Shown: piece by piece, positions 25,077-34,873 of the stretch | Layout of the letters: the number at the start of each line of letters is the position of its first letter | Position numbering within the stretch: the stretch's first letter is position 1 | Assembly (NCBI GenBank): GCA_034440235.1 | Contig: JAWXBR010000029.1 | Location: forward strand, 50,145 to 114,144 | Direction: 5' to 3' | Source: JAWXBR01 sp034440235 | GTDB lineage: Bacteria; Bacteroidota; Ignavibacteria; Kapaibacteriales; Kapaibacteriaceae | DNA: 64,000 nucleotides | Made by a program: the position numbers and the translations under genes | Notes under the pieces: generated by a model | The model's database searches: none | What the model saw: only the letters and a program-made list of their open reading frames with translations | What the model was told of the DNA's origin: nothing

Positions 25077-26622
25077 CGTTCAACTCGAGTCCTGGTGTTC
25101 GATCTAAAGCGTACTGCATTTCCCAGTCGCTTTTGAAGAGCGCTACGGCACGTCCCTTTTCGTCGAATACTATTGGAGTGTTAGTGGCAGGACGCACCTC
25201 GCTGCCGAGCCATCGTGTGCGTGTGTATGGCAGACGTTCCATTTTAATCTTCTCGTTGTACTCGCTTTCCATACGCCATGCGAAGAGTTCGAGTTGAAGT
25301 TCGCCGACCACGGCAACGAGTGGTACCGGCGATCCATCCGAATCGGTAAATACTTGAATAACACCTTCTTCTTTAAGCTGATCGATTCCTTTTCGGAACG
25401 ATTTGCTAAACGAGCCCGAGGCAGGATAGACCTTTGCGAAAAGTTCTGGAGCGAAGCGTGGGAATGATGGGATCGTGACATTGGTTTTCTGTGAGATCGT
25501 GTCACCAACCTGAAACAACCCCGGATTCGTAAGACCAATTACATCGCCCGGATACGCCTTGTCGATAATCGTACGTTCGCGGCCAAAAATCTCAAACGGA
25601 TAATTAAGTTTTACTTCCTTGCCGGTACGAGGATGAAATGCAGACATGCCTCGTTCAAAGACTCCGGATACGATGCGCAAGAAAGAAATGCGGTCGCGGT
25701 GTGATTTGTTCATGTTCGCCTGGACTTTGTAAACAAAACCAGTGAACTCCGGATCTTCAGGAAGGACAATGCCCGAAGACATCTCAAACGGCTGCGGAGG
25801 TGGTGCCAGTGCCAGAAGCTGCTGAAGAAAGTGCTCTATTCCGAACGTATTTATCGCCGACCCCCAGTACACTGGTGTACACCGTTCGTTCAGAAAGTCT
25901 TGCTTGTTGAACGAGGGGATGACATGCGCAACGAATTCTAAGTCCTCGAGCAGTTTGTCGTGTTGTGCATCGCCGAGTGCATAGCGTAGCTCATGACCTT
26001 TTACGTCGCTAACACGAACGGGTGCCTTGTAACGGTTGCCTACAGTGCGTTCAAAAGAAAAGAACTCTTTCGATTCACGATCATAAATGCCACGGAATTC
26101 TTGTCCATCACCAATTGGCCACGTGCGTGGAATTGCAGTGATGCCAAGAACTTTTTCGACTTCGTCTAACAATTCAAGAGGGTTCCGTGCCGGACGGTCC
26201 ATCTTGTTCATGAACGTAATAATGGGGATCCCACGGTCGCGGCACACCTTAAACAACTTTATTGTTTGTTCCTGCACACCTCTACCCGCATCGAGTAGCA
26301 TGATGGCCGCATCAACGGCCATGAGTGTGCGATAGGTATCCTCAGAAAAATCCTGGTGCCCTGGAGTATCGAGAATGTTCAGCAGGCAGCCACCGTATTC
26401 AACACGCATTGCACTCGAACTAACAGAGATACCACGCTGTTGCTCGATCTCCATCCAGTCTGATGTAGTGGAGTTGTGTTTACCGCCCGTTACCGCACCA
26501 GCCTGATGAATTGCCCCCGAATACAAGAGCAATTTTTCGGTCATCGTCGTTTTGCCAGCATCGGGGTGACTAATAATAGCCAGCGTCCGACGCCGATCAA
26601 TCTCTTCGTGTAAATCAGCCAT
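25066..26622 (-). CDS. prfC: Peptide chain release factor 3
   Basis: A 518-residue translational GTPase. G motifs are 'SHPDAGKTT' (residues 18-26), 'DTPGHQDF' (near 84) and 'NKMDRPARNPLELLDE' (near 140); 'ITGGKHNSTTSDWMEIEQQ'-type sequence just after the P-loop matches RF3. Domain 2 and the C-terminal domain ('SGSFSKSFRKGIDQLKEEG', 'GELQLELFAWRMESEYN') are complete. RF3 recycles RF1/RF2 after termination and can help abort miscoding complexes. A TAGTTTTG box ends six bases before the ATG, suggesting a leaderless mRNA. Its 3' end overlaps deoC by 11 bases, tail to tail. Note the gene-tail repeats with extra stop codons elsewhere in this window. Confidence 0.95.
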   Translation of the reverse strand: MADLHEEIDRRRTLAIISHPDAGKTTMTEKLLLYSGAIHQAGAVTGGKHNSTTSDWMEIEQQRGISVSSSAMRVEYGGCLLNILDTPGHQDFSEDTYRTLMAVDAAIMLLDAGRGVQEQTIKLFKVCRDRGIPIITFMNKMDRPARNPLELLDEVEKVLGITAIPRTWPIGDGQEFRGIYDRESKEFFSFERTVGNRYKAPVRVSDVKGHELRYALGDAQHDKLLEDLEFVAHVIPSFNKQDFLNERCTPVYWGSAINTFGIEHFLQQLLALAPPPQPFEMSSGIVLPEDPEFTGFVYKVQANMNKSHRDRISFLRIVSGVFERGMSAFHPRTGKEVKLNYPFEIFGRERTIIDKAYPGDVIGLTNPGLFQVGDTISQKTNVTIPSFPRFAPELFAKVYPASGSFSKSFRKGIDQLKEEGVIQVFTDSDGSPVPLVAVVGELQLELFAWRMESEYNEKIKMERLPYTRTRWLGSEVRPATNTPIVFDEKGRAVALFKSDWEMQYALDRTPGLELNASQ

Positions 26623-26628
26623 AGCCTA

Positions 26629-26636
26629 CAAAACTA
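26629..26636 (-). promoter_or_regulatory. TAnnTTTG -7 box directly before prfC
   Basis: Minus-strand TAGTTTTG is a full match to the Bacteroidota -7 element and ends six bases before the prfC ATG, so transcription would begin at or next to the start codon. No clear -33 TTTG is visible at the usual distance. Confidence 0.45.
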
Positions 26637-26660
26637 CGGATGTCTGGGTGCGGTAGGGGT

Positions 26661-27506
26661 CTAAGGACTTAGGGGGCTGCCGAGGACTTCATGCCGGCTG
26701 ATCGTCATCGTGAGGCCTACACTTGCCCGGAATGAAGAAACGCTCCATGACGTTTCCTTTACGATCTCTGAGAACAGAGGCGCAAATTCGACTGCAGGGA
26801 TGAGTTGAAAGGTGCCTGAATTGTCTAGTGCCAAGTGATACCTGGCACCAAGAAACAATCCGAACTGCATCGAATTTTTGTCGGGTAAATCGCCTTCCGA
26901 TGCGTTGTGCACCCCGCTGCCGTCAGCGTAGTCATACGGTAGGTTGGGATCTGCGAAAGTCTCTTTCTCGGTATAGGTTGCGTTCATAAGTACCCCCCAG
27001 CGTATACCTCCAATGAATCCGAATCCAGATGCGAGGCGATACTCTATACCTGGCTCGAGAAAGAGCATTCCTAGCGATGACGTAAGTGTATGCCGTAGTG
27101 CAGTTTCTCGGGGTCCAGAGTTGTCCCTAATTGTTGTCATTTCATCCGTTGTCATCGTAGCCGATGCAGTCTGATACGTTAGTCGCATGAGGATGTCGAT
27201 GTGATCGCTGGCAATGAAATCGACTTCAGCCCCTAGTGCAACGCCCCCTCCAGTAGTGCTTGTGTAACCGGGACAGCAACTCGGAATATTAGGCAGGTTC
27301 ATAGCATCTGCGCTGTGCAGGGCGAGGTTGTAGCCAGCAGTTAAACCAACTCGAATAATTGGAATGCGTTGGTCGATCGATGATTTTGGAATTTTCGGTT
27401 GGGCTTTTTCCTCGGGTGCTGAGAGAGCTCGTTGTGCGTGCACGGTACCGCAGATCAGAAGACCTGCTGCACACACGGCGAGGAAGCGCTGTAGTAGTAG
27501 CTGCAT
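26661..27506 (-). CDS. Small outer-membrane beta-barrel protein, 'CC-barrel' paralogue
   Basis: A 281-residue exported protein: signal peptide 1-24 (ending VHAQ), a short Pro/Lys-rich linker, then a predicted eight- to twelve-strand barrel. The 'NIPSCCPGYTSTTG' segment near residue 75 matches 'PTCCSSYSTALG' in the OmpA-family barrel at 231-2360, and the order of strands agrees after it ('GIRWGVLMNATYTEKE' against 'GMSFGVLTQATFSQNE'), so the two share a barrel domain. It lies 12 bases after the very large T9SS-type gene at 27519-32480 and has AGGAG before its ATG. A PorP/SprF-like partner of that cargo is a reasonable guess. Confidence 0.65.
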   Translation of the reverse strand: MQLLLQRFLAVCAAGLLICGTVHAQRALSAPEEKAQPKIPKSSIDQRIPIIRVGLTAGYNLALHSADAMNLPNIPSCCPGYTSTTGGGVALGAEVDFIASDHIDILMRLTYQTASATMTTDEMTTIRDNSGPRETALRHTLTSSLGMLFLEPGIEYRLASGFGFIGGIRWGVLMNATYTEKETFADPNLPYDYADGSGVHNASEGDLPDKNSMQFGLFLGARYHLALDNSGTFQLIPAVEFAPLFSEIVKETSWSVSSFRASVGLTMTISRHEVLGSPLSP

Positions 27507-27518
27507 GATATCTCCTGG

Positions 27519-30500
27519 TTATCGGTTAATAAAAATAATCTGACGGAATGCATGACCACGAGCAGTGGCAGAAAACACATACGTGCCTACCGCCATCGAC
27601 GTAGCGTCTACGTGCGCTTCGGCATGTCCACCTGCGTCGGGTATGAGCGTACCCGATGCCACACGCACACCAACGATGTTGTGCAGTGTGTAGCTGGCAA
27701 TATCGGTTCCCAGTTCGGTTGCTGTAATGGTTAAGCGTTGAGTAATTGGTGTGGGGTTCAAATCAATTCCGAATCTGCCTGCCTTAGGTTTAAGAAGGCG
27801 CGTGTCACCTTCCTCGCAGATATCGGTGAGAGAGACTCTTCCGTTGCGAGTTGTAATAGAGCTTATAGTTGCATCCGTCCATGCGAACGATTCAATTGTT
27901 AAATCGGTAGCAGAATCTGTTCCGAGTACAGCTGTGAAATTCAGCATCATGAGCACACCCACAGTATCTGAACCTCTCGTTCCGCCTATGTCTATTGCGC
28001 AGGGAGAGAACGATCCAGTAAAGCAATCTGGTGTCGCACCAATACCCACCAATACGCCGGGGTTGTACGTGATACGAGCAGACCAGGTGCGAGCATTCAA
28101 GGCATTCAGTCCAGTAGAGCGAAGCATGCGTAACGCCACAAGAAAATTTTGTCCTGTTAAAACACGGGTTGTATCGATGGCAACATCTGCCGAAGAGGAT
28201 GGCGCAGCACCACATGTGCCAATGAACTCTGTAGTAGCGTCTACAACACAAGGTGTTACGCTACTTACTCGAATAGAATCGAGCACATCGGTGCGACCAT
28301 TACAATTCAGTTCGTAGTTCACGCTAATCGAGCCACCAGGCAAAATGCCATTGAGCGTTGTGGGTATCGTTGACGTGATCGTAACATCAGGCGTTAAAGC
28401 AGAGGCAACGGCATTTAGCGTATCGGTGCCATTGTTCACGAACATGGCTTGCCCGATCTCAGGTCCAGTAATCACACCCAGATTCACTAGTGGCGTCGAA
28501 GCAATTAGACTAACGTTGGTGCGTAATCCGAAGAGTCGTATCACCCGTCGAATAGAGCACGGCTCGATAACCAAGACTAGGCTGTCTACAAACGCACCAT
28601 CTGTTATGGGCGACCATGTGATGTCGAATGCACGTGCTACACCTGGGGTTAATGTCATTCCAGAAATCGCTGTTGTCTGAATCGTAGAACCGTGTGATAC
28701 GGTTACGAGTGTAGCGTCTGCTGCTCCGTCGAATGCAATTGTAAACGTGAGTTTAGAAAAGTCGGGTCCAGAGCACGGAATGACTTTCCCGAAGTCTATT
28801 TGTGATGGTACGCTGACTGTTGCTCCTGCCTTCGTTCCTGAAAATAGAAGTGGCCTCGAAATGCCGCAAGGCTCCGCAAGAACGTTACCTGAGAATGCGA
28901 AGGGTCCCTGTCCAGCCGGTGTAATGCGCACACCAACATTCTCGGTCGCACCTGCCGCTATCGTTATGGGTCCGGGTGGTGTAAACGACACGCCAGCAAT
29001 TGCAGGCAGGGTTATTGTCACTGAAACGTCGCCACCGTTTGATATTGTTACGACGGTATCGACGAAGTCTTGGCAGCCACCTAGAGTGCCCACGTCGATC
29101 GTAGATGGAATAGCAGTGATGTTCACTGCCGATCGTGATGCAGACAGTGTTACTGTCAGCGAACCATTACTACATGTGCCTGCGACAAAGGGGAAGCTCG
29201 CTGATGCGTTGAAAGCACCCGAGGTAGAAGGTGCATATCGGATGACAACAGAGAGTGAATCGTTTGGAGCGACAGCAGTTGGTGTAGTTGGACTCACAAT
29301 ACTAAATGGTTGTCCGCCAGGTAAGATCGAACCAGGACTTACTGTCATTGGGTCTGTACCGCCGTTGCGAATCACAACGGTTGAATCGCGTTGCACTGTC
29401 TCGCAATCTGCACTTGCTCCAAAACCCAGTGTGCTTGGCGAAATAGTTGCTGTGAGCCGTGCCTTATTCACACGATATGGAACTGTAACGCTCCATGCGC
29501 ACGGCGACCCTGTGAAACGCATGTTACCTGTGGTGTTGCCAATCTGCGTGGGCGAAATTCGAACGACGAGAGTAATCGTTCCATTTGCAGGAATGACTGG
29601 GGGAGGAGCAAGTGATGTAACAATGCTTACAATATCACTTGTGAAACTCTCTACACGTAACTCATACGGCATTGGGTTCGAGATTACAATGTTGGCATCC
29701 TTTGTTGCTTCGCACGGGTCGAGCACCCCGAAGTCTACTTCAGCAGACGGACCCGTTGGTTTCGGATCGACAATCGAAACTTGAACCGTATCCTTCGCGA
29801 CACATCCTATGGCATCTGTCACAACTACTTCGTAACGAGTAGTTGTTGGAGGGTTCACGTTAGGAGTTCGGGAAGTATCGACGTCGATAAACTCGGGCCC
29901 AGACTCTATGCGGCTCCATTTGTATTTGTATGGCGGGGTACCGGCAGATACAGTCGCAGTTAACATTGCCAGTGTGTCTTTGCACCGCGACACGTCAGTG
30001 CCTGCGTCAACCACCGGCTTTGCATTACGCGTCAAGTAGAGCGTGTCATGATATCTGCAGCCGTCAGCAGTAATGCCCGTAATAATATATCTGCCCGAGT
30101 CAGAAACGGTAATGCTTCGGGTTGTTGCACCCGTAGACCAGCGGTACAAAGCAAAGCCTGTGGGACCTAGCAACGTTCGGGTTTCACCTGTACACAGTGC
30201 TGGCGATCCGCTTATGTTGGCAACGATAACGGAGTCGACACAATTAGTAAATAGTGTTATGAACGGATTGTCGCGAATGTTGGCGTGATCGAGTTTCGAC
30301 GAATCCTGGTATGCTCCTTTAGTCGTATCCATTCGTAGCGTTCTAGCACTATGAATAACTAGAATGTTTGCGTTAGCATCACATGCAATGGCTTCGGCAA
30401 TAGATGTTCCAAAGTCGTCTGATGGCAGAGGCGGATCTGGAGGTGTACCGAACGGAGGAAGAGGGTTTTGCGGCGGGGCTCCGTAGTACGTGCCATACAC

Positions 30501-32480
30501 TACAGACTGTCCGTCTTCGCGCAACTCTGCCAAATATCCTTGTGCTATGCCTGGCCACCCACTGGTAGGGAAGGGAGCAGTTTGAATTGCGTCGGTCGTA
30601 ATAGGCATATCGGGCGAAGAAGCGGTATAGCCGCACACCCAAACGCGATTCGCCTGGTCTGTTGCAACGCTTGTAAAAACATCGCTCTGTTCGCCACCGA
30701 AATATGTCGACCACATGACGGTACCGCCCGAAGCATACTTGCGAATGAACCCGTCCATGATTCCTTCAAGTGCACCCTTCATTGCATTCTTAAGAGGGAA
30801 ATTCGAGCTAGTTGTATAACCAACAGCTATCGCCGCTCCTGCACCATCGACAGTGATGTCTTTAACGCCGTCAAGTCCGGTGCCGCCAACAATGCCGCTC
30901 CAGTTCTGAACAGCAGTGCCACTCGAACCAGTAAACTTTGCAACATAAAAGTCACCTGCGCCGCTATATGTAGAACCATCGGTTACTTGTATTCCTAATC
31001 CTTGCGTGCTTCCGACGATGTACACGGCACCCTGTACATCCATTGCCACAGCAATGCCATTGTCATCGAAGTCGCCACCAGCAAAGGTCAGCCACTCCCC
31101 CAGCCACCTGTTGGCAATGGTTGCATGACGTTTGAACTGACAGACGAACATGTCTTGATTGCGGAAGTTGTTAAAGTCGTCGTGTCTGAACGGAGTGCCT
31201 ACTCGTTCTCCGACACGTGGACTCCGACTTGTGCCAACCACTGCGAGAAGGTCGCTACGAAAAGCCATATCTGTGCACTCATCTTCATCACGTCCGTAAA
31301 GAAACCAGTGATCGATCCATGCACCCGTAGGTGAAAGCCCAAGCACAAATCCGTTTGAAACTCCAAGAGAATCCGGATCGCCAAACGGAGCGCTTCCTAC
31401 GCCAAGTGTGGCGGGCAACGTGCCTTCCTCGCTAAAAGTGGTTCCACACGAATAGATATTGCCCGTTTGATCAGAACACACGCCATTGATGTAGTCTTTA
31501 CGCGAACCGCCGAAATAAGTGCACCAGAGAAATCGACCAGTGTCATCAAACTTTACAATGCAGCCGTCTGTGTTTGCCTTATACCGTTTCTGCAAGACGC
31601 CCACGTTTTCTGGAAGGTTAGTTGCAGAAGTAGCCCCGGACATAAGTACATTACCAAATGGGTCGATTGCACCTTTTAGGCTCGAGAACCCATCGTTAAA
31701 GCCGAAATAGGTAGCCCATACGCGTTTTGGGTCGATGACAAGCGTTTGCGTTTTATCGTAAGCGCCTATTGCGAATCGCACACTGCGTCCGTCAGCTACA
31801 AAACGTGATTCGACAACACTGTTCTTCGTTTCGATACCACGATACGTATAGGTGTAGGGGGCTGCCTCTGACATTGTGCCAAGCGGTGTTCTCACCGTTA
31901 GTCCACCTCCGGCGGTGAGCCCCATCTCTTGAGCCCCATCCATAAAGAATGCAATGCGTTTAGGGTCGGCACCGGGATGAACGACAAAATCGTATTCCAT
32001 GCCTTCGTCCGCTATGTACATACGCATATCGATACCAGGCCAAACATCGTGGTAGCACAATCGCGCATAATGGTCTGCAACGCGTCCGTTGGGCAGGTCG
32101 CCTGGTTGCGTGAGGTAGCGCGAGTATCCATCAGATTTCTCAAGCCACTCGATTCTGGCGTGCGGGTTCGACCCAAGGAGCTTCATGTCCATGCGGTACA
32201 TGTCGTACTCAGACGGGTCGTCGGGCGTTACGCCAACTGATTTCGACGGCTGACGCTGTACGACATGCATACCAGTGGCATGAATGAGAGCCGTAGTGTT
32301 TCCAGAGGAAAAGGTAGCGTCGACATGCGCGGCATGCCTGCCCGAAGTGTATACGACCTGGCCTACGTTCTTGACGAAGGCAGAGGGTATGCGAGATTGC
32401 CTGTTCGAGGGCCGCACGGTTGAAAGAACAGTTATGGCAGTAAGGCAGCAAACGAGCAAAGCTGTAACAGATCTGAGCAT
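27519..32480 (-). CDS. Very large secreted SBBP-propeller protein with T9SS-like C-terminus
   Basis: About 1,653 residues from the ATG at 32480, preceded by AAAGGA and opening a signal sequence (MLRSVTALLVCCLTAITVLS); the in-frame start at 32516 is less suitable. Order of parts: a DUF7948-like N-terminal domain ('FVKNVGQVVYTSGRHAAHVD', about 35-245); SBBP propeller repeats ('VWATYFGFNDGF', 'LWCTYFGGSRKDYINGVCSD', 'MWSTYFGGEQSDVFTSVATD', 260-730); Ig/PKD-like modules around 780-930 ('YRWSTGATTRSITVSDSGRY'); four choice-of-anchor D-like repeats (930-1390, each with a paired Cys); a cohesin-like segment ('SSADVAIDTTRVLTGQNFLV'); and a T9SS-like end. Probably a surface adhesin. It heads a unit with the CC-barrel gene. 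Confidence 0.75.
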   Translation of the reverse strand: MLRSVTALLVCCLTAITVLSTVRPSNRQSRIPSAFVKNVGQVVYTSGRHAAHVDATFSSGNTTALIHATGMHVVQRQPSKSVGVTPDDPSEYDMYRMDMKLLGSNPHARIEWLEKSDGYSRYLTQPGDLPNGRVADHYARLCYHDVWPGIDMRMYIADEGMEYDFVVHPGADPKRIAFFMDGAQEMGLTAGGGLTVRTPLGTMSEAAPYTYTYRGIETKNSVVESRFVADGRSVRFAIGAYDKTQTLVIDPKRVWATYFGFNDGFSSLKGAIDPFGNVLMSGATSATNLPENVGVLQKRYKANTDGCIVKFDDTGRFLWCTYFGGSRKDYINGVCSDQTGNIYSCGTTFSEEGTLPATLGVGSAPFGDPDSLGVSNGFVLGLSPTGAWIDHWFLYGRDEDECTDMAFRSDLLAVVGTSRSPRVGERVGTPFRHDDFNNFRNQDMFVCQFKRHATIANRWLGEWLTFAGGDFDDNGIAVAMDVQGAVYIVGSTQGLGIQVTDGSTYSGAGDFYVAKFTGSSGTAVQNWSGIVGGTGLDGVKDITVDGAGAAIAVGYTTSSNFPLKNAMKGALEGIMDGFIRKYASGGTVMWSTYFGGEQSDVFTSVATDQANRVWVCGYTASSPDMPITTDAIQTAPFPTSGWPGIAQGYLAELREDGQSVVYGTYYGAPPQNPLPPFGTPPDPPLPSDDFGTSIAEAIACDANANILVIHSARTLRMDTTKGAYQDSSKLDHANIRDNPFITLFTNCVDSVIVANISGSPALCTGETRTLLGPTGFALYRWSTGATTRSITVSDSGRYIITGITADGCRYHDTLYLTRNAKPVVDAGTDVSRCKDTLAMLTATVSAGTPPYKYKWSRIESGPEFIDVDTSRTPNVNPPTTTRYEVVVTDAIGCVAKDTVQVSIVDPKPTGPSAEVDFGVLDPCEATKDANIVISNPMPYELRVESFTSDIVSIVTSLAPPPVIPANGTITLVVRISPTQIGNTTGNMRFTGSPCAWSVTVPYRVNKARLTATISPSTLGFGASADCETVQRDSTVVIRNGGTDPMTVSPGSILPGGQPFSIVSPTTPTAVAPNDSLSVVIRYAPSTSGAFNASASFPFVAGTCSNGSLTVTLSASRSAVNITAIPSTIDVGTLGGCQDFVDTVVTISNGGDVSVTITLPAIAGVSFTPPGPITIAAGATENVGVRITPAGQGPFAFSGNVLAEPCGISRPLLFSGTKAGATVSVPSQIDFGKVIPCSGPDFSKLTFTIAFDGAADATLVTVSHGSTIQTTAISGMTLTPGVARAFDITWSPITDGAFVDSLVLVIEPCSIRRVIRLFGLRTNVSLIASTPLVNLGVITGPEIGQAMFVNNGTDTLNAVASALTPDVTITSTIPTTLNGILPGGSISVNYELNCNGRTDVLDSIRVSSVTPCVVDATTEFIGTCGAAPSSSADVAIDTTRVLTGQNFLVALRMLRSTGLNALNARTWSARITYNPGVLVGIGATPDCFTGSFSPCAIDIGGTRGSDTVGVLMMLNFTAVLGTDSATDLTIESFAWTDATISSITTRNGRVSLTDICEEGDTRLLKPKAGRFGIDLNPTPITQRLTITATELGTDIASYTLHNIVGVRVASGTLIPDAGGHAEAHVDATSMAVGTYVFSATARGHAFRQIIFINR

Positions 32481-32504
32481 GTAATTCCTTTTAGTGCAGA
32501 GCCT

Positions 32505-32536
32505 CAACAATACCACGCTTTGCGTCGCCTTACAAA
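32505..32536 (-). promoter_or_regulatory. Bacteroidota-type promoter of the large secreted protein gene
   Basis: On the minus strand TTTG (32536-32533) is followed after 20 bases by TATTGTTG (32512-32505), seven of eight matches to TAnnTTTG. Both the elements and spacing fit the Bacteroidota -33/-7 promoter. Transcription would start near 32498, leaving a short leader with AAAGGA before the ATG at 32480. Confidence 0.5.
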
Positions 32537-32605
32537 TCCGGAAGGGAGCAAGCGTGGAAAAATCGTATCATTGACATCCGCGAATTCAGTCAGTTACAAC
32601 ATAGT

Positions 32606-33415
32606 ATGACCCAACTCGAGACGCTTTCGAGCGTGCAAGGACGCGCATTACTGCGCGAGATATACCGCGAACTCCGCTTCGAGCGGCAGTTGAGCGCTAC
32701 TGCCACGCTTAAAACGTGCTGGCATATCTGTACAACAGAGCGCGAATTGTTAAGGCTAACAAAGCGGAATGTAATTGTGTTACACCCGCTTGGGATCCTT
32801 TCGGGTACGTCTTTGTGGTTACAGGAAATAGTCAACAGACACGCGTACTCCACAATCAGCTCGTTTGTGTATTTCGGAGCGGCATTGCTGCTTGTGATTG
32901 TTGGTCTGAATCGGACACGAGTATTAGAAGACCCAGCGTTCCTAGTAGCTGGTGTGGTTCTGGAAGCAGTTCTGCTTATGATGCTCTTCGTGGTGATGTT
33001 CTTCACGCCACCTGAAGATCAGGAGACATCGTTACTCGATGCTACTGCAACCTCTTCGTCTGACGAGTTGCTGCGTGAGCTCGGGGAAATCGGAAGAGAC
33101 TATGCTGCTATGGGTGTGCAGCTAGAAACGATCTCAGCCACATTAACAGACCTTGTCGAACGACAAGACCAAATGTTATCAACCGTGCGAGACAGCGTGA
33201 ATGCGGCATTGAGTGCCGTGGCGCCAAATCCTAACCTCATGGCTGCGATGACGAGAACGACACAAGGCCTTGACGAATTTTCTTCGAGTGTTGGCACTCT
33301 GGGCGAACGTCTGCAGGCTCTTGAACGACGTGAAGTAGAACACCTTGTACGCGAAGAGCTCGATCGAATCCTGTCGCGCCATATCCTGGATCGCAATGAA
33401 CGCCCGTCCAGCTGA
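32606..33415 (+). CDS. gldL: GldL-like motor protein (T9SS/gliding)
   Basis: A 269-residue inner-membrane protein. Two transmembrane helices lie at about residues 82-100 and 110-133, joined by a short loop. The stretch 'FGAALLLVIVGLNRTRVLE' then 'FLVAGVVLEAVLLM' parallels the GldL pattern 'GAAVVIVGALFK...ML-VGM-TEA', placing Glu120 in the second helix where GldL has its essential proton-path Glu. A cytoplasmic coiled coil fills residues 145-260. Unusual is the ~80-residue polar N-terminal extension. GldL with GldM forms the proton-driven rotary motor of type IX secretion. The next gene, overlapping by 20 bases, is GldM-like. GldK and GldN are not adjacent. Recognition is by pattern only. Confidence 0.65.
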   Translation: MTQLETLSSVQGRALLREIYRELRFERQLSATATLKTCWHICTTERELLRLTKRNVIVLHPLGILSGTSLWLQEIVNRHAYSTISSFVYFGAALLLVIVGLNRTRVLEDPAFLVAGVVLEAVLLMMLFVVMFFTPPEDQETSLLDATATSSSDELLRELGEIGRDYAAMGVQLETISATLTDLVERQDQMLSTVRDSVNAALSAVAPNPNLMAAMTRTTQGLDEFSSSVGTLGERLQALERREVEHLVREELDRILSRHILDRNERPSS

Positions 33416-34871
33416 CAGACGTCGAATCGATATTTACTTTGTGCTGTATCTCGTAGCGCTCGTCTTGCTTTTGCCAGATCGAGCTCCGATTCAAGCACCT
33501 ACCGTAGATACACTCGCTGGATTGCGGCTCGAATTACAGCCTCAGAATGTGCGCCTGCAGCAGACAGTTCGCCGTGATACAAATGGGGGTGTAACCCAGA
33601 CCGGACTCGATTCAACAAATCTTATCAAGTACATAGGCGACGTTGAAGATCTACGCGTACAAGCTCGAATAGAGGACGTACAGACCGGACAGACGATACT
33701 GGTGCAGTCCGGTGAATCCGAAAACGGCATGTTCACAGTAGAGCCTCGCGCAGACAGCCACTCGATACTGTTTCGTTGGCGTCCATCTCTCATGTCCGCT
33801 GCCGACCGCACGTTCCGCGTAACGATCGAAGGTTCGGGTACGCCAGTTTTGCCTGATAAGCTTAATGGTGGCGCTGCGGCAAAACTGCCATCGGGTATTC
33901 GTGTCAGTGGTACAACGCAGTTTGTACTTGCTACTGTTGTCGAATCTGACCGAACGAATACCGGCACTACGATGATGGTACCGACTCCAACACTGCCAAT
34001 CCCAAATATTGGCGACCGCAATGGTTCGGGAGAATTCTGGATCGGACCAGCACGTGATAAGATCATGCTGCTTGCCACAAAGGAATGGGTAAACAAAATT
34101 ATGATTGGTGGCGCTGACCCGTCACGCGATCTTGCTAGCATGCCTCGCATTACATTAACAGGTGCCGATATTCCAGGCGGTATAGAGAGTAGTTTCGATG
34201 CTACGGAACGAACAATTATCCTTAAGGGGAAGACTCCACGAAGTGGAGTGGCAACTATAGAAATAATGGCAAAAAGACGTGACGGACAAACTAGATCTAC
34301 GTCATTCACTGTGTCTGCAGAGCCGCTTCCACAAGTAAATCTTCCAACCGAACTCTTCCCTGGAATCGAATACACGTTTGCTACAAACCTTCCTGACGTA
34401 CCAAATGTTAAGGCCATGATACGTGAAGGACAAGCAGTGCGTGTAGAAACCACGGGTGATGTGCTGCGCTTTACGCCAAATCTTCAGGACACGTCTAAAG
34501 TGTTGTCGTTTGAGCGATACGTCGATAGCCAACGTGAAGGACTCGTTGTCAGCTTGCCTGTACGCAGTTTTCCTGCGCCAGAGATTGCCGATGTAAAAGA
34601 CTTGGGCGGTTCACAAAAGAAGCGCGTAATCGTAATCTTTTCTGGCGACAAAGAGCGCAATCGACCTCAGCTAGTAATAGTTGATGGGAATGCATCGAAT
34701 CCTAAAAAACTTTACGGTAATCTGCGTCCCGTAAATCCAAGTGTGCGTCCCGTCACACGCTGGTACGAAGAATTCGACCTAGAGCGTAAAGATCCATCGA
34801 AACCCTTCACTTTCAAGTTTATGGCAAGGGACGCAAGGGGCTTTACGTCGAAGGTGTGGACGGTAGAGTAA
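33396..34871 (+). CDS. gldM: GldM-like periplasmic motor shaft protein
   Basis: About 491 residues from the ATG at 33396, inside the end of the gldL-like gene; the longer frame from 33345 lies in that gene. A basic N-tail (ARPADRRRIDIY) precedes a single membrane helix (about 14-30, FVLYLVALVLLLPD), similar to 'R-K-INLMYLVFIAMLALN' in GldM; the Arg and Tyr next to the helix are also kept. The rest is periplasmic and beta-rich, with no further helix, consistent with the four stacked domains of GldM, though sequence similarity there is too weak to see. It would couple rotation of GldL to the outer-membrane secretion ring. The gene ends two bases from mltG on the opposite strand. Confidence 0.6.
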   Translation: MNARPADRRRIDIYFVLYLVALVLLLPDRAPIQAPTVDTLAGLRLELQPQNVRLQQTVRRDTNGGVTQTGLDSTNLIKYIGDVEDLRVQARIEDVQTGQTILVQSGESENGMFTVEPRADSHSILFRWRPSLMSAADRTFRVTIEGSGTPVLPDKLNGGAAAKLPSGIRVSGTTQFVLATVVESDRTNTGTTMMVPTPTLPIPNIGDRNGSGEFWIGPARDKIMLLATKEWVNKIMIGGADPSRDLASMPRITLTGADIPGGIESSFDATERTIILKGKTPRSGVATIEIMAKRRDGQTRSTSFTVSAEPLPQVNLPTELFPGIEYTFATNLPDVPNVKAMIREGQAVRVETTGDVLRFTPNLQDTSKVLSFERYVDSQREGLVVSLPVRSFPAPEIADVKDLGGSQKKRVIVIFSGDKERNRPQLVIVDGNASNPKKLYGNLRPVNPSVRPVTRWYEEFDLERKDPSKPFTFKFMARDARGFTSKVWTVE

Positions 34872-34873
34872 CG

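Noticed and set aside
26640..26690. Tail echo after the 281-residue barrel (SPLSP-stop then TPTAP...P-stop)
   Set aside because: Similarity is mostly shared prolines; too weak to list as a repeat.
28747..29784. 345-residue plus-strand frame inside the large secreted protein gene
   Set aside because: Shadow of a low-stop, Thr/Val-rich coding region; no start site or family motif.
33542..34453. 303-residue minus-strand frame opposite the gldM-like gene
   Set aside because: No recognisable domain and wholly covered by a coherent gene on the other strand.
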